Below, in pieces: positions 1 through 12,299 of a stretch of DNA of 64,000 bases (its first letter is position 1; every line of letters begins with the position of its first letter). The stretch spans positions 71,237,358 through 71,301,357 of the forward strand of contig CAMTDV010000019.1 of assembly GCA_947069175.1 (NCBI GenBank), written 5' to 3'. The DNA is from Scalesia atractyloides. Lineage: Eukaryota > Streptophyta > Magnoliopsida > Asterales > Asteraceae. Under the pieces are notes generated by a model. It had not been told where the DNA came from. It made no database searches and saw nothing but the letters and a program-made list of their open reading frames with translations. The position numbers were made by a program, and so were the translations under genes.

Positions 1-1226
1 GATTGAAGGCTCTTCCACGCACGGTATGTGGTTTCTGCTGCTGTTGTGGCTGTGGTGGCTATGGTTGAGGCTGTTGTTGCTGCTGCTCTTGCTTCACGGC
101 TTTGTTTGGACAGACATTGCTAAAGTGGTTTGGATCACTGCAAGTGAAGCAAGCACGTGCTTTTGGGACTGGTGCTTGCTGTTGTGGCTGCTGCTGGTTG
201 GTTTGAGGAGCACGAGGTGGAGCTGCTGGTGCTTGAGGAGCTGGCTGACGAGGACCAGTACGGTAGCTGACAGTAAAATGGCCGTAGATATTATAGTTGG
301 TACAGAAACGGCAATTGCCTCCAACTGGGTGATGGTAGGTACACTTTGAGCATAGCGGGTGAGGACCAGTGTACGCACGTTTAGCAGGCGGTGCATTTGG
401 TGTAGAAGCTTGAAGTGGCTGAGAGTTCAACGGTGCAACAGCTGCATAGTTCTTGCTTGGGTTCCCTCTTTTGCGACCTCGGCGATTTGACTTTGATTCT
501 TGAGACGACTCGGTAGTAGCGCTCGGCTCGGTGATAGCTTGATTTGCGACTTTGCGGTGGCTCTTGAAGTATCTAGCCTGGACACGTTTGTCATTAATCT
601 CGGCTGCAAGCTGAAAAGTCTCTTCGATGGTAGTGGTACGCGCTGCTTGGACGAAATCAGCAACGCAGTCAGGTAGAGCACGAAGATACTTTTTGATCGT
701 TTTTCTGTGGTGTCCACCTGACTGGGACATATGATACTTAGCTGCTTGAAGCGGGCAGTGAGACCTGCGTTGTCGGGTCCATTTTGCTTGATATAGTTTC
801 TGAATTTCATGGGGAGGACAGAATTCCTCCCATGTGAGCCTGTAAGCTTCATCATTTCCGCGCTGTTGCGCTCTACGGTCCACCAATCAAGTGCCCTTGA
901 TTGGAACACACCAGTAGCGTTGACGGTGCGGAGAGATTCAGGGCATCCACATTGGCGGAACGTGACCTCGATGGAGTTGAACCAGTGAACATTGCACTCG
1001 GTCCGTCCATGCCAGTGAAAGTAAGAGGTCCGCACGCTTTGAATTGTTTGAAGCTGAACGAGGACTTTGGCACGTCCTTCTTCGAATCAATGGATGAGTT
1101 GCTGCTGATAGCTTGGATTTCGCTAACAATCTAAGGGATCACCTTGGCCATCTGCTTGGCCACGAGTGAGGCGATACGCTTGTTAGCGTTGCTGCGCTGG
1201 ATGTTCCTCCTAGTGTTAGATCCCAT
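1..1226 (-). pseudogene. Ty3/gypsy (Tekay-type) gag remnant, 5' part of element 1
   Basis: Reading the minus strand from an ATG at 1226, gag-like segments appear in shifting frames: an N-terminal basic stretch, FKQFKACGP (about 1070-1040), WFNSIEVTFRQCGCPESL, then KKYLRALPDCVADFVQAA and FQLAAEINDKRVQA (about 690-590). The C-terminal part has a zinc knuckle CFTCSDPNHFSNVC (CX2CX4HX4C, about 165-124) and a degenerate one before it. These are hallmarks of plant chromovirus gag, the nucleocapsid precursor. At least two frame changes and an early stop show it is dead. Pol would lie left of the window. The upstream leader and LTR belong to the same element. Confidence 0.8.
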
Positions 1227-2517
1227 GGGAGACATCTACATGAAGGATTTGATTGGGTAAGATTTGATTATAATAGGTTTTTGTTCAAAAGTTTAGCGTT
1301 TCATTACTATTATTATCATTATTCAAATAAATCACAAAACACGTAAGCACGTATCCACGTAAGCACATAAGCACGTAAGCATATAATCACATAGGCACAT
1401 AATCACATAGGCACATAAGTTCGTATTTTGCACGTTATCTTCAATCTAAATCATGCGTAGCGCGTACGAGATGCGAGACATAAGCGTAATAAGGGAGTAA
1501 AGTCGCGTATGAGGACATTCGCGTAGGAGAGTTGAGAGTTTTAGTTTGGTTTGTGATTAATTAGCATTTTAGATTTCGAGAGTTGTGCGAGTTGTGCATA
1601 TATCGACAGAGCGTTAAAGCGATAAATCGATAAAGCGAGAAATCAAATAAGCGTAAAATCCTAAACTTAAACACATAATTAAAATAAAACTCGATGATGC
1701 GTAAAATCAGCTATTGCAGGCTTAAATCAATTTGGAGTGTCCTGGGTTTTGAGACAGCGACTACCCAAAGTGGTTCAAAATTCTCTGAGTTCGGGCACAC
1801 GATTTGGCCTAATAGACAAATGCTCTCGCCATTACAACGGTTAACGGCATTTATCCTTCCAGTTACGTCGTGTCCCGAGTCATCGAAATAGTCGAGACTT
1901 TGATGAGATTGAAAATCGAGGAGTGGAACTAGTTATTAAGATGCGGGTTTCACCCTTAACTTAATAACTTCATTCCTAGTTGTGATTATGCTCACTGATC
2001 AGATCGGGAGTTCCACTAGATAGAAAAGGGAGATTTTCATCGAGGTTTTGATATCACTCCTGACTCAACGAAGGTATCTCGTGCGATAGAGGATGCACGG
2101 AGTGAATGATCTTATCGAGAGTTCTTGGTTTTCACACCTAATCTCGACTTGATCACTCGTTTTGTGTGATACGAGCGTTCTTCACGTGTATTGTGGTAGC
2201 TTTAGGAAAAGCATACGTAGTTTAAAAGCCGTTTCAAAGGTATATGACCAAGTTCGGGCGAAGTTGATCCACTTCGGGCGAACTTGACAATCTTCGAGCG
2301 AACTTGTTGAATGTTGAGGAGACTGAGTCAACTTCGGGCGAACTTGGTCAAGTTCGGGCGAACTTGGCCAATTTCAAGCGAACTTGCCCAAATTCGGGCG
2401 AAGTTGTCAGTTCGTATCAGTTTCGGGCGTTTAATTGATGCGTAACAGTCTGATTTGGTATCCTAACTATAGACTAGGTCAAACATGGCAGTTCTACCTA
2501 ATTTTCCCTATAGTTAT
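1227..2517 (-). other. Untranslated leader of element 1 between PBS and gag
   Basis: About 1.3 kb without a convincing reading frame separates the primer binding site from gag on the minus strand. It holds short tandem runs of CACGTAAG/CACATAAG-like words (1340-1420) and a cluster of the same palindromic unit that fills the LTR (2249-2410). A long leader is usual for Tekay-type elements. Confidence 0.6.
2249..2410. repeat. Palindromic 18-bp repeat array in the leader of element 1
   Basis: About seven copies of an AAGTTCGGGCGAACTTG-like inverted repeat, several with one decayed half-site, spaced by 15-30 bp. The same unit is found in all Tekay LTRs of this window, but here it lies outside the LTR, between PBS and gag. 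Confidence 0.75.
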
Positions 2518-2530
2518 GGCTCTGATACCA
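2518..2530 (-). other. Primer binding site (initiator tRNA-Met type), element 1
   Basis: The minus strand reads TGGTATCAGAGCC three bases inside the LTR end. This is the standard plant PBS complementary to the 3' end of initiator tRNA-Met, and it fixes the LTR boundary at 2534. Confidence 0.9.
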
Positions 2531-3379
2531 ATCTGTCAAACCCCAACCGATGGCAGAAACATCAGGGCGCGGCATTAGGCGAATCAGATTGCTCAAGAGA
2601 ATCCGTAACAACTATTTAAGCGATAATATTTAAACGTTCAATATCCCATACTATCAAACATTTAATCATCAAATAATTATTACAAATATCGAAACAATCT
2701 CTTAAACATAATCCAGTCCGATCTTCCCTAGATTTCTATTAGGTGTGTTTCTAAAAATAGATCATAATCCTTTGCAGCGAGAATCATCAACCTGCCACAT
2801 ACGTTAAAATAAAGTCAAAACAATTAAGTAAAGGTGAGAGCATACATGTTTGCGTACATAATAGATATAAAAGCGTTTAGCATACACCTCTGACATACGT
2901 AAGAGATGTGAACTATGTAACTACTTAGATTCAAGTAAACCAACAAACCGCGAGTGCGAGGCACGCGAACAACTGTCCACGTCCTAAAGAGAAAATAAAT
3001 GTGAAATAAAAATGCGAGTCTTAACAACCCCGGGCCTCTGGGTGGCGGGTCAACCTCTAGCAAGCTATCATTTTAAGGGTGGCGTACTAGCAATCAAGTA
3101 ACACATACAATTCAGCAGATTTCACATATAGTCATGTATTAGCGGGTTGCGAATAAGCGTTTGAGAGTCGTGTGATATGATTTGATATATGAACGTACGT
3201 AACACCCAAAAGTGCGTTTAAGCGTAAAAGGGTTCAAGTATACTCACAGTTGGTGCGTTAAGAGAGAGAGAGAGAAATGGGATCTGATATGGATTGAAGG
3301 GAGCGTCGGTTCAGCCTGTAAGCGAACAGAAGTGCATCAGTCTTCCGAAATGCTGAAACGGTCGAAACGTGAAGAAGCA

Positions 3380-3660
3380 GAGGACAAGTTCGGGCAAAGT
3401 TGTCTCCTGGATTTGGTACAAGTTCGGGCGAACTTGCTTGAAATACCATAGGATTGTACAAGTTCGGGCGAACTTGACTGAATTTCTTGGAGTTGATACA
3501 AGTTCGGGCGAACGTGTCTGGTTTCCTTGGAAACTATACAAGTTCGGGCGAACTTGGTTGATTTTCTTGAGAATTTGAAAAGTTCAGCCGAAGATGATCA
3601 CCATCTGGTGACAACTTCGAGCGAACTTGCTCTTTTTGGAGCGAACTTGGCTGTTTTGTC
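3380..3660. repeat. Palindrome array, transcribed part of LTR 1
   Basis: At least six copies of the CAAGTTCGNNCGAACTTG unit at 30-50 bp intervals, downstream of the LTR TATA box and so expected in the RNA. The centre is usually GG or GC. Some units are reduced to one half-site. Confidence 0.85.
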
Positions 3661-4299
3661 ACCAAATCATGCGTTTTCGCGTCGTTTGCTGAGGAAATCA
3701 AGTGTCCATCCCTCCAACCTTAAGCTACTGAGCAAAACATAGGCTGGAGAGGTCTCTTGGAGCGAGTTTTAGCCACTTTACAGGAACTCGGGCTAATCTG
3801 GGGCGAACTTGTGGTTCGTACGGGTTAGTCCAGTTCGTGCAAGGTGACGACATCGTCCTTGTGCTTCCGGGTCTGAGATCTTGCTTGACAACGCCTCGTT
3901 CCACTTCATAGTGAACGAAACATACGTCATTTGTCCCAATTTGTGTAAAAATCAATGTATTAAACAGTTTTTATCAGATCTAACACTTGGTGAGTCGAAA
4001 TCATAAAGATTTCTTGTTCGGGAAGCCAAAGCTAAGCCCAAATACACTCGTTCAATATAGATCTAAGTGAAAAGAAGAAGTTTTATAGAATAAGATTAAG
4101 GTTTTCTTAAACAGAAGAGATTTGATGAAAACGAAGGTAATCCTCGTGCAAAATCGTAGTAAAAGCGTTGTTGTTTGCATAAAAACGGGTTGATTCTTAC
4201 TTGGAAATCAAAGGTTTTCGGTTTCAAGAGCTTTCGGGCGAACTTGCAGCAAGAGGAGCATGAATGGAGGTGTTGGGTATTTATAGGTGAGGAGAAAAT

Positions 4300-4500
4300 G
4301 AGCTGGTAAGATCAAGTTCGGCCGAACTTGACACAAGTTCGGGCGGGCGAACTTGGCACAAGTTCGGGCGAACTTGGCTAGTTCTGCTGGAACATGTGCA
4401 AGTTCGAGCGAACCTGTTGAGATTGGGGGAAAAATCTTGTTTGTTCACCGCTGATCAAGTTCGGGCGAACTTGGGGTACCCAAGTTCGGCCGAACTTGGC
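4300..4500. repeat. Palindrome array, promoter-proximal part of LTR 1
   Basis: Six to seven CAAGTTCGNNCGAACTTG units lie in about 200 bp directly upstream (minus-strand sense) of the TATA box at 4286-4278. One unit (4331-4355) has an internal duplication, GGGCGGGCG. Confidence 0.85.
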
Positions 4501-4966
4501 CTAATGGCGAAGTTTCGTTCGTTATTTTCGAGGTTAGGTAATCGTTTGGCGATTCGGTTCGTATAGATAGTTATGTTATGCGTTTTAGCGAAACGTTAAG
4601 CGTTTGGATAATTAAAATAATGTGATTAAGCGATTCATGCGAGTGAGAGCGTTGCGATAGCGAGTATAACCATAAATCATAAAGTACACATAACACATAA
4701 ATAACATAATTTCCCATAAATAACTGCGTTACGATAAGCGATGTCGAAGGCACAAGCGTTTATTAAATAATAACACACTCGGCTCTTAAAGTAACATAGT
4801 TCATTGTGATTGCGTTGAATTGGCGTTTAATAAGCGTTTAGATGCAATATAGTCGTGACAAAAAGTATTTAGTAAACATAAACCATTCCTTTAAATATCG
4901 GATTACAATAAAAGATACAAACGAAACAGACGGAAAAAGATAACAACGAAAATACGAGTTGTTACA

Positions 4967-7640
4967 CTAACATGTGGGAGTGTGTGATCTTAAAATATGT
5001 CATTATTCCTAGGAAATAGTAAATTGTCTACTAATAAAAGAAATTATTCTAAATTTGATTAAAGCTAGAACTTAGAATAACTACGGTTGATAATATAATG
5101 ATCCAAAAAGAATATAAAAGAATCATTCTATGACGAAAGTAGAATGCATACAATATATAAACATGATAGTTTTTTTATAGTTAACTATATTATTGTAGTC
5201 ACCAATAAATACACTATATATTGTATAAATCGTTGAATCAAATGTTGGCCTTAGGTCTTTAGAAGAAAAAATTTTATAAAAATTGTTGTTAATTGAACTT
5301 ACGCTTCTATATTGTGTGTGTGGGGGGGGGGGGGGGTAAATATTTAAAAGCCTAGTAATAGTATTACTAGGGCATGCTCTTTTATCACTTCATATTCTAA
5401 ACACAAAACATCATGAATACTGTTAGGACGACAATTGAAGGGTCAATGTATCAATAAACGTAACATTAGATCTTGGTTCGGTATGAAATTTGCTATGCCG
5501 GAGGAGGTTCCACCACTGCCGGGCCCTGTAAGATTTTTGACTTGAGTCGTCGCTCATCCCACATGCTCAGGATCGGCCCTGAAATAATCATTGATATTTG
5601 TTTAAAAAAAGTTTAATCAATTTAACTGTTGCAAAATCTTTCGATAATAAAAACTAATTATGGACATTGAATATTCTTAAGGCAACCTTATGAAATGGTT
5701 AGACTTCAAAGCAGAAATCTAATACTTTTATATCGATTAGACCACAACCAATAATACATTCACACGTGTTATAATGGACGAAAAACTTGGCATAATCTAT
5801 GCTATTTACGTTAAAATTGACACAACTCAGTTTGATATAATTATTTGTAACGGTAAAACTGATAATAAGGTAGAGTCGTCTCACGTACAATGTGGTTTTT
5901 AAGTAGACGTTTGATGGCACAAAGAAGGATATGACCAATGTCCTATTAATCCTAAGTGGGGAACCCGCGCGTTGCAGTGGAGTCGACAATACGAGGCGGA
6001 AACATAATTCAAACCTTAAAACAATAAATAAATCATATATAAGGTGTATATCTATATTACCGACCCGATAGGTCTAAAAGAATGCCAATCAGTGTTTTAT
6101 ACCGTTTGATAACCATAAAGACTTATGTCAGTACTATGAAGAACAACACCAATTTTGACCAAATACGGTACCGTTAGCAAACAAAAGAGAAAACAACAAA
6201 AATAGAGTCGTAACATGACTAAAACGATATGGGGCAAGTGTTCGGTTTGAGTTACAAACAGATGCACAAGAAACAACCGTTCTCACAGGCTACAAAGTCT
6301 CACCCTCTTGGATCCTATGAATTATATCCAACAACAATTGTGAAGGCAAGTTCGCCCACTAACCTTGATGGCCAGCTCCACCAAGGCTACATCCAACGCA
6401 ATATGAGACCTAGTTCGATTCCTCCGGTGTCACTGTCTCCCTTCAATCCCTCTCCTGATATACTCCCGGTCCCATCTCACATCTTCTTCAGTTTGCGCAC
6501 AAGTCCTTTGAATGACATCTTCATAACTTATCATGCCAATCTATACACCTTCCCTATAATCATAAAACTGATATTATTCATCATTTTTACAAATATGTAT
6601 ATGTGCATATTTTATCATTGAAAAAATTTTGTTATTTTATCAGTTGCCTCCTTGACACCTGTGTAGCCACCAATTGTTGTTATTAGACCAGCTTCAGCCC
6701 TCTTATGGTCACCAGTCATCGCCACTGCCTACTACACATATTTGCAGATGATGTCGCCGTTCACCATCACTGAGCAACCATGTTACCGCTGGTCTGCCTT
6801 GGCAACCCCTGGTACCTAAGTGTTGCTACTCGAAACACCAACCATAAGAGATCATCATGTTGACGACGCTATGGTTGCCAATCATTAACGATTAAGCATT
6901 AATGATACGCAATTATATAATGTGGAACTGTGAGTTATGTTTTACCTTGGATAACATGACGACTATAAAACTATTTTCGAGACTTTGTTTTACCTTTGGA
7001 TAACAATAAAAAATAGAGAGTGTCGTACTTAATGAGGCGGTTTCACAACAGAAGTTTTCCGAAATATACCCAATAAAATGCCATTAAAAAGGAATAGATT
7101 GCAAGCTAAGCTAAAAGAAGAATGAAATAACATGTTTAACATAAAGCAAAAGTAGTCAAGTTTAATTGGCATTTTATAAGTCCGCAAAGTTTAAACGACC
7201 TGTTGTTGAAGTTATCATGCATATGAGGATCTTCCAAAAGAATAAATAAAAAACTTCGAATGTGAAATCTCTTGCTATACAATAACAATAGAAAAAAGAC
7301 TTTGTTAATAAAACTGTTGAGAATAAAACTCGTTTTGTACCCGAATTCTGTTGATAATACTTTGAATACAAATCTCTTGGTATAAAATATCATAAAATAT
7401 TGACGTCATTATATTCAAGTTGAAACTTAAAATGCAGAAATGGAGATAAAGAGAGAGAAAAATGACAACGTTGTTACCACCACATGACTTGCATTTGTAG
7501 ACTGACCTCTTTGTGCTGGCTCTTATGTGGTTATACACCTTCATGGTGCTCCAACAAACAAAAAGTCAACATTCAAGGCCTTGTCAAAAGTCGTCTTCAG
7601 AAGCCAAAGAAGATATGACCATTGTCCTTATTAATCCCAC
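4967..7640. other. Intergenic AT-rich DNA, no gene recognised
   Basis: About 2.7 kb between element 1 and the SINE/MITE group. It holds a (GT)n-G(16+) run at 5311-5337 and two copies of a short motif (GATATGACCA..GTCC.TATTAATCC) at about 5930 and 7613, which hints at an unrecognised dispersed repeat. A 130-codon open frame at 6229-6621 (+) is Ser/Pro-rich and ends in a hydrophobic AT-rich stretch. I recognise no family in it and would not call it a gene. Confidence 0.5.
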
Positions 7641-7644
7641 ATAT

Positions 7645-7770
7645 AATTTTTTTTGAATGGCAAATTTCTTTTTAAATTATGTCGTCTATGAGACTTGAAC
7701 CTGATACCTCCCCCTTCAACGTGTTTATAAGTTTTATCTTTGTCAATGAACTACCACCCCATTGGTATCC
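7645..7770 (-). mobile_element. tRNA-derived SINE fragment
   Basis: On the minus strand a B-box-like GGTTCAAGTCTC follows, about 50 bp after, an A-box-like GGGTGGTAGTTCATTGAC, and the unit ends in an A-rich stretch (7650-7660). This is the layout of a plant tRNA-derived SINE head. The family was not identified. Confidence 0.5.
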
Positions 7771-7890
7771 TAACCATAGAGCTGATCATATTCGAATGAA
7801 TAATTACTTTTATAATTTCGTTTGTTATTTGTAATTAGTTCAACATGAATAACATAAGAGATTAAACATACGGATGTACTAAACCTCTTA

Positions 7891-8217
7891 GAGCATTCGC
7901 AATGAAACCCTTAAAAATATGTGAGAGAGTTAGTTATATTATAAGGAATGATGGTAGTGTTTTTGAGTGGATGTGAGTAGAAGGGAAAGAAAATATATGA
8001 GAAAATTACTGTTCATCTGTATATATATATGAGAAAAAAAATTCTGGAGAGAGAAAACTGTATAATTTTTTTAATATTTTTAGAAATTGTGGTAAGTGAA
8101 GGAGAGAAAAGGTAATAACAAAAGTACAAATATTATTTAACTGAAAATGATAGAAAAAAATTAGTTGCTTTTAATGAAAATATATGAATATGGATAGGGG
8201 TTTTATTGTGAGTGCTC
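7891..8217. mobile_element. Tourist-like (PIF/Harbinger) MITE, 327 bp
   Basis: Terminal inverted repeats GAGCATTCGCAATG / TATTGTGAGTGCTC are flanked by the 3-bp direct repeat TTA (7888-7890 and 8218-8220), the PIF/Harbinger target duplication. The interior is AT-rich and non-coding. A diverged relative is at 39133-39398. Confidence 0.8.
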
Positions 8218-8239
8218 TTATAGTAAGGTAAATTTTAAA

Positions 8240-8505
8240 GAGTAAACTTCTGTTTTGCTCCCTTTGGTTTGGCCGTTTTAACGGTTTTGTCTCAAACCTT
8301 TAAAAATAGTCATTTTCCTCCAATAGTTTGCTATATTTTCTCCATTTTGCTCCCCGCCTTTAACTCCATCCAAATTATTTACTAACTGAAATGGTATTTT
8401 GGTAATTTTACAGTTAAATAAATATTTAATTATTTTATTCCTAAATCAATTAAAATAAAAACTAAAGTTCATAGTCATCATCATCACCATCCCAACCTCT
8501 TGGAG
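8240..8505. mobile_element. Left arm of a Mutator-type foldback element
   Basis: The arm begins GAGTAAACTTC and is complementary over roughly 180 bp to 20752-20930. The 9 bp outside each end are identical (AATTTTAAA, 8231-8239 and 20931-20939), the target-duplication length of the Mutator superfamily. The Tat retrotransposon 8506-20489 lies inside this element. Confidence 0.85.
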
Positions 8506-9867
8506 TGTCGCCGAAATAGCATTAAATATGTAAGACATGTAATGTTGACAGCCTGTCAACAGTACCACCACGTCTCAAGAACGTGCGTCGTCACCAACTA
8601 CACCATCCGGATAAGTGACACGTGTCTAAGTATATTTGAAATTCAAATATTTTTTCAAATTCACTTACGACACTCACCAAGATGCATAAAGCAACAAAAA
8701 GCTAGTCCTTACCTAGCGCAACACATTTATCTTAAGTCCAGTGCTCCACCTACTTTTTATTCTTACATAGGAGCAACACTGGACTGGGGGGGACTTGAAG
8801 GGGTATGGTCCCAAAAACTTTGCGTCAATCAAGGAAACTATACCCATTAATAACTTCTAAGAAAACTGCGCGCAGACTTCTTTGCCAAAATAAGATTTAT
8901 TAGAACTCTGCGCCAAATATCCAAGAGAGGAAAGGATCATATAACTACCTGCGAGGCTCCGAAGTTCAAGTAAAAGCCAACATTCTCTTTGATAAATGCT
9001 TCATTTAACTACCTTGCGCGGGCTCGCGCAAGGTTTAAAGTTAACCTTGAACATTCTCGTTGGATAATGCTTCATGCACAAACTTGTGCAGATATTTATA
9101 TCAAAGCAAGTATCCACCAAACGTTGCGCTAAGCAGCAAGGAGAAGAAGGAAGATCAGTTAACTAACTTGCGCTTCTCGCGCAAGGAATCAGTAATCCTG
9201 AGAAACTTTCCCTTAGCAAAATCCTTGACTTGGTGCAGAAGCAAAGGGAATCTTTTCTGTTATGACAAAATGTACACGTGGCGAATAATAGATGGGTAAC
9301 AGCTGTGAAACCTTCTAGAAGCCATTAACACCCAATCGTGCAAGCATCTTTTCAGTTATAACCAATTGCCACATGGCAGCATCTGGACGGGAGAGGAAGA
9401 TCATGGTGATGGCATGCTCACATTTATAAGAGGTAGTGATCTCATGTTGACACGTGGCACCTCCCTAACCGCTGATGAGCTCACGATCCGTGTGCACTAA
9501 CGGATTGCCAACAAACATTAACGAAATAGCAAAAGATTCCGTTAAAGTTAACATCTCTCTTTTTGGCGCCAAACACCGGCTATAAATAAGTAACTTGGAG
9601 TTCAAGGAAAGGTATTCACTCTCAACTACTCTCTCTCTTACAATACTTACTTCCGACTACCTGTACTTATTCTCACACCGGAGGGTGGTCACGGAGAGAA
9701 CCCCCCTTCTCCCGTGGCGAGCTAACGGTGTTCTGTTTTGCAGGATCAGCCAGAATATTGTTCTATTCATCATCCATCGTGAAACCAAACGAAGGGTTAA
9801 CCCTTTTATGCAGAGCCCATTCCATAGATTACTTAGATTCCGGTCTAGTTGATCTAGGGTTTCTTCA
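8506..9867 (+). mobile_element. 5' LTR of Tat-lineage Ty3/gypsy element 2 (1362 bp)
   Basis: Starts TGTCGCCGAAATAGC, ends GGGTTTCTTCA, and is directly followed by the PBS. It matches the 3' LTR 19042-20489 almost throughout but is about 86 bp shorter, because it has fewer copies of a hairpin-containing repeat. A TATA box (CTATAAATA) is at 9580-9588. The 5-bp flanks TGGAG and ATACC do not match, so no target duplication is visible. Confidence 0.92.
9012..9033. repeat. GC-rich hairpin in LTR 2
   Basis: Perfect 9-bp arms CCTTGCGCG and CGCGCAAGG around a GGCT loop, in the U3 part of the LTR about 550 bp upstream of the TATA box. A related hairpin (CTTGCGC..GCGCAAG) is at 9166-9186. The 3' LTR has three tandem copies of the first hairpin. 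Confidence 0.85.
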
Positions 9868-9880
9868 TTGGCGCCCACCG
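9868..9880 (+). other. Primer binding site of element 2
   Basis: TTGGCGCCCACCG lies immediately after the LTR end. This PBS type is known from Tat-lineage elements (for example the maize Cinful/Grande group). I do not assign the tRNA with certainty. Confidence 0.75.
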
Positions 9881-9930
9881 ATTTCAATTCTTTCTATCTT
9901 TCGTTTCATTTCACTTAGATCTGCAGCATC

Positions 9931-11520
9931 ATGGCTGACGAATCATCTTTTCAAGGTCCTTGGTCAGGGATTCGACGCGTTGTTGTCGGACCTCAGGTCG
10001 ACGGACAAATAGTTGAGGATTCGTCGGCGAAGCTAATGCTCAGTATGATCCTAATCATGCGAGTATTAATGTAACGCGTGGCTCCTCAGGTTGATGTTAC
10101 GTCAATTTTACCACCTGGAGAGACTCCATTATCGTGGTTAATCAAATCTCAAGCGACTCTAAACGCTATGTATGCTTCGCCGGCACCTCGAGTTTTGAGT
10201 TTAATACTCAAAGTCATGCTCGTTCCCCTTCGCGCATGCCTGAAGATGGAACGGAAATGTATTCTAAAACCAGGAATGATCCTGATCATTCTGGTAATAG
10301 AAGGCAAGAAGACAACGTTCAGCGTCGCGCATCTGCCCACTCTCGTTTGGGCCCGCGGTCTTCGCAGAAACGGGACACCCAACACGATGAGCTCGATAGA
10401 ACCTATGACGAAGGGGATAGTGCAAGTATTTTCAATCGAATATCTGCAGATCATGCTAGTTACAGACCAAAAGTACGTACAGTATACAATCCAGAAGCTG
10501 AGCATGATTACAATTTGGTGTATCGCCCAACCGAAGCAGCTGAGCAATCAAAGTTTACCAGAAAGATAGCACTGGGAGCGAGCGAAATTACCATCCAACG
10601 TTGGAAAGTTTAACGGTTTGACCGATCCTGATGATCATATGCGCCTCTTTACCGGTGCAGGGTTACTTGGGTGCTGGACATTGCCAATGTGGTGTCACCT
10701 ATTTGTACAAACCCTTACCTGCGCTGCGCGCCTTTGGTTTCATAATTTGCCGGCAGGTAAACTTTCCTCTTGGAATGACTTAAAAGAAAATTTTCTTACA
10801 CACTTTAGTCAGCAATGGCGATACGTGCGCGACTCCTCAGATGTAATGAACATCTGGCGGAGGGATGATGAAAGCCTCGAAGATTTTATAACACGTTACA
10901 ATAAAGAGGTGTTGGAGATTGGAGATGTCCATGAAGACCTTATACACGCGCAGTTCAAGTATGCGGCAAGGTGCGATGAAATGATTAAAGTGTTGTCCGG
11001 TACAACTGGCCTTCCAAAAAACTGGGATAAACTCATGGCGGCAGCCAAGGTCTACGCCCAGACTAAGCGCAACTTAAGTTCTAACAGGCCACCTCTACCT
11101 CAGAACCGTCCGCAAGACCTGAGTAGAGGTAGTCGCAAGTATAAGAGAAATTGGAAAGAGTCAAGTCAGAATTCGTATTCTCCTTATTCACCAATTGATG
11201 CGCGAGCAACAATCAACAAGATAACAGCTCAAAAAGCAATCGCAACCAATGAAAAACAAAAAAAGGGCAAGACCCAAATTTGTTCTGTGACTATCATAGA
11301 GGCACAGGCCACACAACAGATAACTGCATCAGTCTGCGCACCGAGATTGAAAAAGCATTAAAGAGTGGGAAGCTTACACATCTAGTCCAGAATGTGCGCA
11401 AAGAGATTAAACAGATTACGCACGAGAACGAAGGGCCTAGCAACAAGAAAATGAAACAGCACGTTTCCATGATTCAAGGTGGAACATCGTGCAAGCGTAG
11501 CCTTCAACATTTTCAAACCA
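9931..11520 (+). pseudogene. Tat-lineage gag, frame-broken
   Basis: An ATG at 9931 opens a gag frame (MADESSFQGPW...) that is soon interrupted. The conserved capsid part is intact at 10600-11200: GLTDPDDHMRLFTGAG, LWFHNLPAGKLSSWNDLKE, HFSQQWRYVRDSSDVMNIW and SLEDFITRYNKEVLEIGDV. The zinc-binding end (FCDYHRGTGHTTDNC, about 11281-11325) is in another frame. This is the capsid/nucleocapsid precursor of a Tat element. At least three frame changes mark it as inactive. Confidence 0.85.
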
Positions 11521-11524
11521 ACAC

Positions 11525-11896
11525 TTGGCGCGAACAGCAAGTCATTTTTCCATCGTTCCAGGAGGTCCTCAAGAAGACCGGCCAGTAGTTATCACCGGTA
11601 TCTTTGGGCACTACCAAACAGACTATATGTTTATAGATCCGAGTAGTTCCATGGATATTATGTATGAGCAGTGCTTTAAACAGCTAGATCCCGAGGATAA
11701 GGCACGCTTGGAACCAGTTGATTTTCCATTAACTGGGTTCTGCAATGAGGCTGTCTTTCCTCTAGGACAAATCCTTTTTCCTGTTACTTTATCTGATGGG
11801 AGGTGTTCTCGAACGAGTAACATCAACTTCATGGTGATGCCGGCAAATTCCCGTCACGATGTACTATTGGGACGCCGCGCGCAACGTGATTTTTAG
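11525..11896 (+). pseudogene. Aspartic protease region of element 2
   Basis: The frame carries FIDPSSSMDIMYEQCF, the position of the retroviral-type aspartic protease active site, followed by the GRCSRTSNINFMVMPANS region and the DVLLGR turn. The usual D-[ST]-G triad reads D-P-S, so activity is doubtful. The frame ends just after the DVLLGR region. A shifted continuation to about 12250 joins it to the reverse transcriptase. Confidence 0.75.
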
Positions 11897-12299
11897 TATG
11901 ATTACTTCTGCTCTGCATGCTGCTTGTGGTTTTCTGACACCAAATGGTATAGCTATACTTTACGCGCGGAAAGAAATCATGTCAATTGAAGAACCAATTA
12001 TGAAGGCTGTCAAGGCGGTGCCAAGTAACGAACCAGAAAAGTGGGTACTCAACAATAAGTATCCTGAGCAAACAATCTTATTAGGGTCTGCAGTCAGTAT
12101 TGAAATTCGTGCAAAGCTTAAACTACTGTTGTTCGCAACAAAGACATTTTTGCCTGGACACCTGCCGACATGGTCGGTGTCCCGCGCAACGTTGCGGAAA
12201 CTGTCTGAATGTATTTCCATCAGCAGAACCAGTTGTGCAGAAAAAGCGTAACCTCGGGTCAGAAAATACAGAGGCGATGAAGAACAAGTCACCGAGTTA

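Larger units (their letters stand above)
2534..4966 (-). mobile_element. 5' LTR of Tekay-type Ty3/gypsy element 1 (2433 bp)
   Basis: On the minus strand the LTR starts TGTAACAACTCG (4966) and ends GGGGTTTGACA (2534), next to the PBS. It has the same ends and layout as the LTR at 48249 and the solo LTR at 33067. A TATA box (CTATAAATA on the minus strand) lies at 4286-4278. Palindrome arrays flank it: 4300-4500 upstream and 3380-3660 downstream. A candidate target-site copy next to the LTR is CTAAC (4967-4971); its partner is outside the window. Confidence 0.9.

Noticed and set aside
26..349. 107-codon Trp/Leu-rich frame on the + strand
   Set aside because: It is the complement of the Gln-rich part of the gag remnant.
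5311..5337. G-run as a regulatory G-quadruplex
   Set aside because: A homopolymer run next to (GT)n in intergenic DNA, with no gene nearby to regulate.
6229..6621. 130-codon frame as a gene
   Set aside because: No recognisable family, no splice or promoter context, and a hydrophobic AT-driven C-terminus.
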